Translations under genes and position numbers: made by a program
Assembly: GCA_028711825.1 (NCBI GenBank)
Contig: JAQTRM010000023.1
Span: forward strand, 13,855-18,983
Direction: 5' to 3'
DNA: 5,129 nucleotides
Origin: Candidatus Omnitrophota bacterium
Lineage (GTDB): Bacteria; Omnitrophota; Gorgyraeia; Gygaellales; Profunditerraquicolaceae
Notes under the pieces: model-generated
The model's database searches: none
What the model saw: only the letters and a program-made list of their open reading frames with translations
What the model was told of the DNA's origin: nothing
Part shown: piece by piece, positions 1 to 5,129 of the stretch
Position numbering within the stretch: the first letter of the stretch is position 1
How the letters are laid out: each line of letters opens with the position of its first letter

Positions 1-71
1 CTGGGATGTATGGATTCGAACCATAATAGCCAGACCCAAATTCTGGAGTCCTACCATTGGACGACATCCCA
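1..71 (-). tRNA. tRNA-Gln (anticodon TTG)
   Basis: A complete cloverleaf reads on the minus strand. The acceptor stem TGGGATG/CATCCCA is perfect. The D arm is GTCC-AATGGTA-GGAC. The anticodon arm is CCAGA-ATTTGGG-TCTGG, which puts TTG in positions 34-36 (plus-strand 37-39). The variable loop is CTAT, and the T arm TATGG-TTCGAAT-CCATA is perfect. The weak U1-A72 pair and the G73 discriminator (position 1) are typical of glutamine tRNA. The 71 nt end exactly at the window edge, so it cannot be seen whether CCA is encoded. The gene lies 109 bp downstream of spoVG on the same strand. The identity is read directly from the sequence and is secure. Confidence 0.96.
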
Positions 72-180
72 AAATCAATCCTTCGACTGCCCGCCCTAAA
101 AACCAGGATTCACTCAGAATTGATGCTGAGCCCTTTTCTTGCCCCGCCATATAAGGACGGGGTTCGAATCAGCCAAAGCA
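72..180 (-). other. spoVG to tRNA-Gln spacer with GC-rich hairpin
   Basis: This 109-bp spacer has no credible coding sequence. Eighteen nucleotides after the spoVG stop (plus-strand 142-162) there is a hairpin: CCCCG-CC pairs with GG-CGGGG across one bulged A, around the loop ATATAA. A weaker 5-bp hairpin, CTCAG/CTGAG, sits at 113-130. No T-run follows either hairpin on the minus strand, so neither is a classical intrinsic terminator; they could be processing or mRNA-end structures. A poor promoter-like pair overlaps the first hairpin on the minus strand: TTGGCT (171-176), 17 nt, TATATG (148-153). I do not claim it as a promoter. Confidence 0.4.
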
Positions 181-585
181 TCATTCCAGAGCAGGTTCGG
201 GACGCTCCTTGGTTCTTTCCCGGCCGTAAACCTCAAGAATCTTTTTCTGCAGGTATTCCCTGAAAGACTGTGTTATCGGATGAGCAATATCCCGGTGGCC
301 GGTCTGGCTTCCGGATAGTTCCTCCGCGCGCTGCAGGTTAACTTCAAAAGGCAGGGGAGCGGCGCACTGACAGCAATACTTACTGCGCAATTCATTCTTA
401 AAGGCGCACTTAGGACAAGCGTGCTTCAATTTACGGGAAGGCATCGCGATAAACAAACCGGCACCCCCCTCTATCACCTTAATGTCCCGGACTACAAAAA
501 CATTATCGAAAGTAACCGTAGCGTAAGCTTTAAGCTTTTTATCCTGGGAATCTTTTAAAACTACCCTGACCTCTGTTATCTCCAC
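181..585 (-). CDS. spoVG: SpoVG family protein with internal zinc ribbon
   Basis: This 134-residue SpoVG-family regulator starts at GTG 585, where the conserved family N-terminus VEITEVRV begins. A strong purine-rich Shine-Dalgarno (GGGAAGGGGGG) ends 5 nt upstream. The frame stays open further upstream to a GTG at 669, but those residues look unlike the family. The SpoVG core is clear: VTFDNVFVVRDIKVIEGGAGLFIAMPSRK (residues 24-52, in three conserved blocks) and, later, HRDIAHPIT (97-105) followed by a C-terminal helix. Ordinary SpoVG is about 85-100 residues and joins MPSRK to RDIAHPI through a short linker. Here about 45 residues are inserted, including C57-x2-C60-x10-C71-x2-C74, a probable zinc ribbon. 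SpoVG proteins of Firmicutes bind DNA and RNA; a regulatory role here is inferred. The gene follows ispE after a 114-bp gap containing a terminator-like hairpin, and tRNA-Gln lies downstream. Confidence 0.92.
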   Translation of the reverse strand: MEITEVRVVLKDSQDKKLKAYATVTFDNVFVVRDIKVIEGGAGLFIAMPSRKLKHACPKCAFKNELRSKYCCQCAAPLPFEVNLQRAEELSGSQTGHRDIAHPITQSFREYLQKKILEVYGRERTKERPEPALE

Positions 586-605
586 GCCCGCCCCCCTTCC
601 CTGGC

Positions 606-636
606 AAAAAACAAGGCCGCCGGATATCCCGGGGCC
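606..636 (-). terminator. Intrinsic terminator or attenuator before spoVG
   Basis: On the minus strand GGCC-CCGG pairs with CCGG-(C)-GGCC around the loop GATAT. This gives eight G-C pairs with a single bulged C (stem at 615-636). The T-rich tract TTGTTTTTT follows at once (606-614). That is the standard form of a Rho-independent terminator. It lies 63 nt after the ispE stop and ends 20 nt before the spoVG GTG, overlapping neither the Shine-Dalgarno nor the start codon. No promoter can fit between it and spoVG, so spoVG transcripts must read through it. It may therefore limit read-through from ispE or act as an attenuator. Confidence 0.7.
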
Positions 637-699
637 GTTCTTGCGGTCACTTCCTTTCCTTTTAACCACCCAAACTTCAACGCCGGGAGGAAGGAAAAA

Positions 700-1671
700 T
701 CAAACTGCCGGAACCGCAAAAATCTGCCAAGATTTATACTTTTTATGCAATTTGCTCTTCAGATTTCGAGCCTGCCTGCATGAATCACAGATTGCAAATA
801 CCGCTGGGCCGCTTCCCGACATCATAACTTTATCTAACCCCATGCCGGAAAGGACGTTTTTAACCTGAACTACCTCCGGATAAAGATGCCCGGTGATAAT
901 TTCCAGACTGTTGAAAAGTAAACGTGGATTCACCGCTTTACCTTTATTAGGCAACCGCGAAATTAACATTTTAACATTATGCGCAGGCCTTGTCAACCAC
1001 GGATCTTGCTTTATTGCGGAGATTTTAGAGATTTTTTCCCTCCCTCCGGAAGGGCTTTTTCCTGCGGCAAAACCTCCGGAGGCGCGAAAAAAGTCAAGCT
1101 CACGGTAAATCCGGGGCGTAGAAACTTTGAATCCGGGGTAAACCAGGATAAACCAAAGTTTAATGTTACCAAGCCTCTGCAAAGGTTCAATCCTGTCTCC
1201 CTTTCCCTTGCCAAGGGCGAACTTCGCCTGGTAAATAAAAAAAGGGACGTCGCTTCCCAGTTTCGCCCCCAATTCCGCAAGTTTTTGAGTGCTTAAACCC
1301 AATTGCCAAGCCTTATTCAGCGCCAGGAGTACCCCCGCAGCATCCGAAGAACCACCCCCCAGGCCCGCCCCGATCGGGATACGCTTGTTTAACCTGATTT
1401 CTATTCCCCGATCCGGGCAAAAATTTTTTTTCAAAAGCTCGGCAGCGCGGTAACAAAGGTTTGTCTTGCCGGCGGAAAGGTCGCGGCGGTCGCACTTCAC
1501 CTTGATCCTGCCGTCGCGCCTTTCTTTAAAAAACAAGGTATCGGCCAATCCGATACGCACAAAAAGGGTGTTTAAATTGTGGAAATTATCTTTGCGTTTT
1601 TTGAGGACCTGCAGGTAGAGATTCAGCTTGGCGAAGGATTTAAAGGAACACGGCAAAAAAGAACGCTTCAT
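700..1671 (-). CDS. ispE: 4-diphosphocytidyl-2-C-methyl-D-erythritol kinase (IspE)
   Basis: IspE phosphorylates CDP-methylerythritol with ATP in the cytosolic MEP pathway for isoprenoid precursors. The GHMP-kinase signatures are all present: AKLNLYL near the N-terminus with K15; the ATP-binding glycine loop PIGAGLGGGSSDAA at residues 99-112; GSDVPFF at 139-145 with the catalytic Asp141; and MSGSGPAVFA near the C-terminus. At 323 residues it is longer than the usual 280-300. The excess is mainly a Gly/Ser/Lys-rich stretch at about 196-222, between IYRELD and the helix that follows, and its DNA forms a palindromic structure (see repeat at 1043-1082). The ATG lies 9 nt after the tktC stop and in the same frame. 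No upstream start is possible and no clear Shine-Dalgarno is seen, so reinitiation after tktC is likely. The motifs are intact and the gene appears functional. Confidence 0.97.
   Translation of the reverse strand: MKRSFLPCSFKSFAKLNLYLQVLKKRKDNFHNLNTLFVRIGLADTLFFKERRDGRIKVKCDRRDLSAGKTNLCYRAAELLKKNFCPDRGIEIRLNKRIPIGAGLGGGSSDAAGVLLALNKAWQLGLSTQKLAELGAKLGSDVPFFIYQAKFALGKGKGDRIEPLQRLGNIKLWFILVYPGFKVSTPRIYRELDFFRASGGFAAGKSPSGGREKISKISAIKQDPWLTRPAHNVKMLISRLPNKGKAVNPRLLFNSLEIITGHLYPEVVQVKNVLSGMGLDKVMMSGSGPAVFAICDSCRQARNLKSKLHKKYKSWQIFAVPAV
1043..1082. repeat. Palindromic segment inside ispE
   Basis: Two 10-nt arms, CCTCCGGAAG (1043-1052) and CCTCCGGAGG (1073-1082), are inverted repeats with nine of ten positions paired, or ten if G-U pairs are allowed in the minus-strand RNA. 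The second arm is itself a perfect palindrome. Inside, a T-run (1056-1060) can pair with AAAA (1069-1072), and CC (1061-1062) with GG (1066-1067), so the whole 40 nt can fold as one imperfect stem-loop. It is in frame and encodes the SGG...SGG part of the extra residues in IspE. It resembles the palindromic elements known to sit inside genes of some bacteria, such as Rickettsia RPEs. Whether it is a multicopy element cannot be judged from one window. Confidence 0.5.
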
Positions 1672-1680
1672 AACGTGACT

Positions 1681-2616
1681 TTATTTTTGGGCGATATGCG
1701 CCAAAACCGCCTTTTCGATATCGGGACCGGTTAAATGATATTCCTTCATCAGTTCTTCCGGTTCACCGGACTGTCCGAAACGGCTATGGACCCCGACGCG
1801 GATGACCTTAACCGGGAAATTTTCGGCCACTACCTCATCAATGCTGGAGGCCAGGCCGCCGAAAACGCTGTGCTCTTCACAAGCGATAATAAGACGTGTT
1901 TCTTGGGCCGCTTTAAGAATAATCTCCTTGTCCAGCGGACGAATAGTATGCATATTTATCAGGCGCGCCCTGATTCCCCTGGCAGCCAGGCTTTTCACCG
2001 CCCAAAGGGCCTGTTCGACCATTAACCCACAGGCGACGATCGCCGCGTCATCACCCGGGCAAAGAAGCTGCGCTTTCCCAAATTCAAATTTTTCCTTATT
2101 CTCGATAGTGGGAACTTTGGACCTGCCCATACGGATATAAAAAGGCCCCGGGATCCCGGCGGCGGCCATTATCGCCTCTTCCGTCTGCGGGGCATCGGCA
2201 GGCACGATAATATTCATATTCGGCAGTACCCGCATAAGAGCAATATCTTCCAGCGCCTGATGGCTTGCGCCGTCAGGACCGACAGTAACCCCGGCATGGG
2301 TAGCGACAATCTTAACGTTAAAATTGTTGTAACTTATGGAAACCCTTACCTGATCCCAGGCGCGCCCGGAGGCAAAAACCGCAAACGTCGACAGGAATAC
2401 TTTCTTGCCGCAACTGGCCAGGCCTGCGGCGGCGGCGATCATATTCTGCTCGGCGACCCCGAAATTAAAAAACCTTTCCGGAAACTGTTTGGCAAAAAGA
2501 TTCGTCCGGGTGGAACTGGAAAGATCGGCATCCAGGACCACAACGTTGTTGTCCGAAGAACCCAGCTTGACCAGTGCCTGGCCGTAAGCATCGCGCTGAT
2601 ATAATTGTTCCGCCAT
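1681..2616 (-). CDS. tktB: Transketolase, C-terminal subunit
   Basis: This is the second half of a split transketolase: the pyrimidine-binding domain plus the C-terminal domain, 311 residues, as usual for this subunit. The thiamine-diphosphate-contacting block FGVAEQNM contains Glu56. It is followed by STFAVFASGRAWDQVR and by THAGVTVGPDGASHQ (106-120), the loop that lines the active site. IIVPADAPQT and FYIRMGR complete the pyrimidine domain. From about residue 185 the C-terminal domain has INMHTIRPLD and ACEEHSVFGGLAS. With the N-terminal subunit it moves two-carbon ketol units between sugar phosphates in the non-oxidative pentose phosphate pathway. The ATG shares its A with the preceding TAA (TAATG), and AAAGG lies 10 nt upstream, so translation is coupled to the first subunit. 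The lack of any PDH-type lipoyl-related neighbours and the partner's transketolase motifs argue against a 2-oxoacid dehydrogenase E1-beta. Symbols for split subunits vary. Confidence 0.95.
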   Translation of the reverse strand: MAEQLYQRDAYGQALVKLGSSDNNVVVLDADLSSSTRTNLFAKQFPERFFNFGVAEQNMIAAAAGLASCGKKVFLSTFAVFASGRAWDQVRVSISYNNFNVKIVATHAGVTVGPDGASHQALEDIALMRVLPNMNIIVPADAPQTEEAIMAAAGIPGPFYIRMGRSKVPTIENKEKFEFGKAQLLCPGDDAAIVACGLMVEQALWAVKSLAARGIRARLINMHTIRPLDKEIILKAAQETRLIIACEEHSVFGGLASSIDEVVAENFPVKVIRVGVHSRFGQSGEPEELMKEYHLTGPDIEKAVLAHIAQK

Positions 2617-3437
2617 TATGCTAATTCCTTTAGCGCTTTCTGCGCCTCTTCCGGGGTGGGGGCGCGGCCGTGGAAACCGATCACGCCTTCCATAAAGGAA
2701 ACCCCTTTCCCTTTTACGGTACGGGCGATAATTATCGTCGGCTTGCCTTTAATTGTTTGGGCTTCCCGGTAAGCCGCAAGGATTGCGCCCATATCATGGC
2801 CGTTAATCTCGATAACATGCCAGCCGAAAGACTGCCATTTTGCGGCCAAAGGCTCAACCCCCATAACATCCTCGCACCTGCCGTCGATCTGGCAGCCGTT
2901 GGCGTCCAGGATCGCGCAGATGTTATCGCAGGAAAAATGAGCGCAGGCCATTGCCGCTTCCCAGACACTGCCTTCCTGAAGTTCCCCGTCGCCCAATAAA
3001 ACATAAACCCGGTAATCCTTCTTATCCACCCGGGAAGCCAAACTCATCCCCAGGCCGATCGAAAGCCCCTGGCCGAGAGAACCGGATGCGGATTCCACCC
3101 CCGGGGTCTTGCGGTCCGGATGCCCCTGAAGGATCGAACCGAATTTCCGTAAAGTAAACAATTTTTCTTCCGGAAAATATCCGGTGCGGGATAACACCGC
3201 ATACCAGAGGGGACAGCAGTGCCCCTTTGACATATGGAAACGGTCGCGTTCCGGCCAATTCGGATCGGCGGGATTAAAACGTAAAATATTGAAATAAAGC
3301 GCGGTAACCAGGTCGGCGGAGGACAAGCTCCCGCCGGGATGCCCGGATCCGGCTTCTGCCAGCATCCGAATAATCAAACGGCGGATCTGACGGGCCTCGG
3401 AGTTTAGTTCTTCAATCGATAACTGCTTATTTTCCAT
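2616..3437 (-). CDS. tktA: Transketolase, N-terminal subunit
   Basis: This is the thiamine-diphosphate domain of a split transketolase, 273 residues, normal for the stand-alone subunit. SGHPGG is at residues 31-36, MSKGH at 69-73, and GHPDRKTPGVE with SGSLGQGLS at 105-126. The ThDP/metal motif begins GDGELQEGSVWEAA at 149 and closes with DANGCQIDG at 178-186. ARTVKGKGVSFME and a conserved FHGRAPT follow near the end. It pairs with the next gene to form the active enzyme, which produces ribose-5-phosphate and erythrose-4-phosphate from glycolytic sugars. The ATG overlaps the last 11 nt of the TPR gene, and no Shine-Dalgarno is visible before it (the upstream bases are pyrimidine-rich). Translation therefore probably depends on coupling to the upstream gene. 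All key motifs are intact. Confidence 0.95.
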   Translation of the reverse strand: MENKQLSIEELNSEARQIRRLIIRMLAEAGSGHPGGSLSSADLVTALYFNILRFNPADPNWPERDRFHMSKGHCCPLWYAVLSRTGYFPEEKLFTLRKFGSILQGHPDRKTPGVESASGSLGQGLSIGLGMSLASRVDKKDYRVYVLLGDGELQEGSVWEAAMACAHFSCDNICAILDANGCQIDGRCEDVMGVEPLAAKWQSFGWHVIEINGHDMGAILAAYREAQTIKGKPTIIIARTVKGKGVSFMEGVIGFHGRAPTPEEAQKALKELA

Positions 3438-4407
3438 TGCGGGGAAGACGGGACAGATTCGCTTTCAGATTATTCTGGTGCGGATCTAATTCCAGGGATT
3501 TCTCCCAATTTGATCTAGCGTCTTTTAAGTTCCTTAATTTTAAACAAGTATCTCCCAAGTGACTGTAAATTTCCGGGTCGGCTAAAATAGAAGCGGCCTG
3601 CTGAAGATAAATAAGGGCTTTTTTGTAATCTTTCTTCTTGTAATAAAACCATCCCAGGCTGTCCAGATAAGCGCCGTTTTTAGGTTCAAAAACCAGGGCC
3701 CGGCGTATCATTTTTCCCGCTTGGTTGATATTCCTATTTTGCTCCAGATAAAAATACCCGAGAAAATTCAAGGCATCCGCGTAATCCGGGTCGAGACGAA
3801 TGGCCTCTTTCAATTCTTTTTCCAGAAAACGGTAATCTTTTAATTTATAATAAGCCCGCGCCAGAAAAAAATGTGCCTGGGGATTCCGGGGCCCCTTTTT
3901 TACCGCCAGCTGAAAAATGTCCTTTGCCTGAACCAACTTGCCCTGCTTCAGGTAAAGCCCGCCCAAACTCTTATAAACCTCAATATCTTCGGGCTCCGTA
4001 TCTTTGATTCTTTCGAGAACCTGAAGCGGTTCTTTAATGTCAACCTCGGAATTATCCACTCCGGCATAAATCAACGACAATAAAGCGTGAGCCCTCCCCA
4101 TCTCAGGATCGGATCCGGCCGCTTTCCTTAATTCTTCCGCCGCCAGCAGATATTTTTCCTGACGGATAAAAATAGAGGCCAGACCAAGGCTGAGCACCGC
4201 GTTCCGGGGGTCGGCATCCTGGGCCAGGCGGTATTCATTAACCGCTCCCTCAAGATCCCCCAGAGAATCATAATAACTGCCGATAATATAATGCCCGAGG
4301 CTCCAAGGGTTACCTTCGTATTTCTCCTGGGCTTCCGCCGAAAGAACCGGTGCCAAGCAAAGAAGAACCGTCGCATAGAAACCTGTCAATCTTAAGGCTA
4401 TGCTCAT
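3427..4407 (-). CDS. Exported TPR-repeat protein
   Basis: This 326-residue protein is built almost entirely of tetratricopeptide repeats. Residues 1-26 look like a Sec signal peptide: Arg6, a hydrophobic stretch at about 9-22, and AEA before Gln27 as a likely cleavage site. Cys17 is not in a lipobox, so a soluble periplasmic or membrane-associated protein is more likely than a lipoprotein. About eight 34-residue repeats follow, at roughly 36-69, 70-103, 104-141 (degenerate), 142-175, 176-209, 210-244, 245-278 and 279-311. The pair LNFLGYFYLEQNR...GAYLDSLGWFYYKKKDYKKAL resembles TPR proteins common in Gram-negative envelopes. TPRs bind other proteins; the partner is unknown. The ATG has seven G's 6 nt upstream. 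The gene's 3' end overlaps tktA, an odd pairing of an exported protein with a cytosolic enzyme. The family call is sure; the function is not. Confidence 0.9.
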   Translation of the reverse strand: MSIALRLTGFYATVLLCLAPVLSAEAQEKYEGNPWSLGHYIIGSYYDSLGDLEGAVNEYRLAQDADPRNAVLSLGLASIFIRQEKYLLAAEELRKAAGSDPEMGRAHALLSLIYAGVDNSEVDIKEPLQVLERIKDTEPEDIEVYKSLGGLYLKQGKLVQAKDIFQLAVKKGPRNPQAHFFLARAYYKLKDYRFLEKELKEAIRLDPDYADALNFLGYFYLEQNRNINQAGKMIRRALVFEPKNGAYLDSLGWFYYKKKDYKKALIYLQQAASILADPEIYSHLGDTCLKLRNLKDARSNWEKSLELDPHQNNLKANLSRLPRNGK

Positions 4408-4453
4408 TTTAGACCCCCCCAGAAAGACCCGCGGATTTACGGCTGTAAAAAAA

Positions 4454-4564
4454 TTAACCTTTACCGCCCCAAGCTCTTTTCTTCAGGTGACGCAGACGAC
4501 GCCGTAATTTTTTACGCTTATGGGTCTTGATTTTCTGTTTTTTTCTTTTCTTCCCGCAAGGCAT
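4454..4564 (-). CDS. Small basic ribosomal-type protein, COX24/AURKAIP1 (bS22-like)
   Basis: This short gene encodes 36 residues, about half of them Lys or Arg, and reads MPCGKKRKKQKIKTHKRKKL followed by RRRLRHLKKRAWGGKG. The pattern MPxGKKRKxxKxxTHKRKKxxRxxRHxKK is, from memory, that of bacterial AURKAIP1/COX24-domain proteins found in Bacteroidetes and other phyla. They are related to mitochondrial mS38 and to the actinobacterial small-subunit protein bS22. A role bound to the 30S subunit near the decoding region is inferred by that relationship. An AGGGGG Shine-Dalgarno lies 8 nt before the ATG, and the gene stands alone between hisG (98-bp gap) and the TPR gene (46-bp gap). A TAA followed by seven T's ends it, with no strong stem before them. 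Confidence 0.85.
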   Translation of the reverse strand: MPCGKKRKKQKIKTHKRKKLRRRLRHLKKRAWGGKG

Positions 4565-4615
4565 GTTAATTTCCCCCTATTACTCTTATTTTAAATCTAG
4601 CGCAGCTTTAGGCCG

Positions 4616-4651
4616 TAAGCTGTAAGTTTTAAGCTTAAAACTTACAGCTTA
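4616..4651. repeat. Perfect 36-bp extragenic palindrome
   Basis: TAAGCTGTAAGTTTTAAG is followed directly by its exact reverse complement, with no spacer. Flanking pieces continue the theme: GTAAG at 4615-4619 can also pair with CTTAC at 4655-4659. The unit is internally repetitive (TAAG recurs). It starts 11 bp after the hisG stop codon. On the minus strand no T-run follows (CGGCC instead), so it is not a standard intrinsic terminator, although it could protect the hisG mRNA 3' end. The form suits a repetitive extragenic palindrome; copy number in the genome is unknown. Confidence 0.85.
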
Positions 4652-4662
4652 TAACTTACCGC

Positions 4663-5129
4663 TTAATAAATAACCTTGTTCAAAGGATATTCAATAATTC
4701 CCTCGGCACCTTTGGCTTTCAACGCCGGGATCAATACCCTTACAATTTTCTCGTCGATAATCGTTTCGATGGCAAACCATCCGTCGTCGCTTAACCCGGA
4801 AATGGTCGGCCTTTTTAAAGCCGGAAGCTGGGAAATTACACCTTTAAGGTTTTCCTTCTTCACGTTCATCTTCAGCCCCACCTTGCCTTCGGCGGTAATC
4901 GCGCCGTTAAGAAGCAAGGCGATCTGTTCCATCTTGGCCCTTTTCCAGCTGTCTTTATATGAAGCTTTATTCGCGATAAACTGAGTAGTGGATTCACAAA
5001 GTGTGGCAATCTCGACAAGTTTATTGGCGCGCAGCGAACTGCCGGTTTCGGTAAGCTCCACGATCGCGTCCACCAGGCCGCCGGAGACCTTAACTTCCGT
5101 CGCCCCCCAGCTGAATTCCACCTCGACTT
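4663..5129 (-). CDS. hisG: ATP phosphoribosyltransferase, long form (C-terminal part)
   Basis: This is the 3' part of hisG; its start lies beyond the right edge and the frame is open to the edge. HisG condenses ATP with PRPP in the first step of histidine biosynthesis, in the cytosol. SWGATEVKV and the PRPP-binding stretch DAIVELTETGSSLRANKL identify the catalytic domain. STTQFIANKASYKDSWKRAKMEQIALLL follows, as in the family. The tail beginning VKKENLKGVISQLPALKRPTIS and ending KAKGAEGIIEYPLNKVIY is the ACT-like domain of the long form, which carries histidine feedback inhibition and does not need HisZ. The protein ends normally with TAA at 4663-4665. The first complete codons at the edge read VEVEFSW. 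No other his gene follows within the window. Confidence 0.96.
   Translation of the reverse strand, partial: VEVEFSWGATEVKVSGGLVDAIVELTETGSSLRANKLVEIATLCESTTQFIANKASYKDSWKRAKMEQIALLLNGAITAEGKVGLKMNVKKENLKGVISQLPALKRPTISGLSDDGWFAIETIIDEKIVRVLIPALKAKGAEGIIEYPLNKVIY

Noticed and set aside
155..175. Plus-strand CGGGGTTCGAATC, which looks like a tRNA T arm
   Set aside because: The bases after the loop (CAGCC) do not pair with the arm before it, and no acceptor, D or anticodon arm can be built around it.
57..263. Plus-strand open frame of 68 codons
   Set aside because: It begins inside the tRNA and runs antisense into spoVG; it has no ribosome site and no recognisable protein features.
586..669. 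Upstream GTG start for spoVG giving 28 more residues
   Set aside because: The added residues are unlike SpoVG N-termini and would place the terminator hairpin inside the coding region, whereas GTG 585 has a strong ribosome site and the family start.
1681..3437. The two transketolase genes as a frameshifted single gene or as pyruvate dehydrogenase E1 subunits
   Set aside because: Each half has its own start and complete domain with normal subunit length, and the motifs are those of transketolase, so this is a natural split form.
4440..4460. T-run after the small basic protein as a terminator
   Set aside because: Only a weak, broken stem (GGTAAA with TTTAC-CC) can form and it includes the T-run itself, so I do not call it a terminator.
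4565..4610. TAAAAT in the leader of the small basic gene as a -10 promoter box
   Set aside because: No acceptable -35 element lies 16-18 bp upstream.
4676..4984. Plus-strand frame of 102 codons opposite hisG, and other antisense frames opposite ispE and transketolase
   Set aside because: They mirror clearly conserved genes on the other strand and show no family motifs or ribosome sites.

Overview
Every gene in this window lies on the minus strand. It reads as one housekeeping block of a bacterium whose chromosome has moderate GC content. In transcription order (right to left) it holds: the 3' part of hisG; a 36-residue basic ribosomal-type protein with a COX24/AURKAIP1 (bS22-like) sequence; an exported TPR protein; the two halves of a split transketolase; ispE; a SpoVG protein carrying a zinc-ribbon insert; and tRNA-Gln(TTG) at the left edge. 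Three things together suggest an uncultured, Omnitrophota-like or neighbouring lineage of the PVC/deltaproteobacterial type: a SpoVG with an internal CxxC-CxxC ribbon, a split transketolase, and the ispE - spoVG - tRNA-Gln order. This is an inference from family knowledge and was not tested by any search.

Layout. 4663-5129: hisG C-terminal part, cut by the window edge. 4565-4662: a 98-bp spacer with a perfect 36-bp palindrome. 4454-4564: the small basic protein. 3427-4407: the TPR protein with a signal peptide. 2616-3437 and 1681-2616: transketolase N- and C-terminal subunits. 700-1671: ispE. 586-699: a spacer with a strong intrinsic-terminator-like hairpin ending 20 nt before the spoVG start. 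181-585: spoVG. 72-180: a spacer with a GC-rich hairpin. 1-71: tRNA-Gln.

The TPR, tktN, tktC and ispE genes are packed tightly (11-nt overlap, 1-nt overlap, 9-nt gap), and several have poor Shine-Dalgarno sites, so they are probably one translationally coupled operon. The metabolic theme is central sugar-phosphate chemistry: transketolase makes ribose-5-phosphate, HisG consumes PRPP, and IspE acts in the MEP isoprenoid pathway. SpoVG is a nucleic-acid-binding regulator.

I see no mobile element, CRISPR array, phage gene or defence system. The unusual material is small-scale: a palindromic segment lying in frame inside ispE where the protein has extra residues, a possible attenuator before spoVG, the extragenic palindrome after hisG, and the zinc ribbon inside SpoVG.
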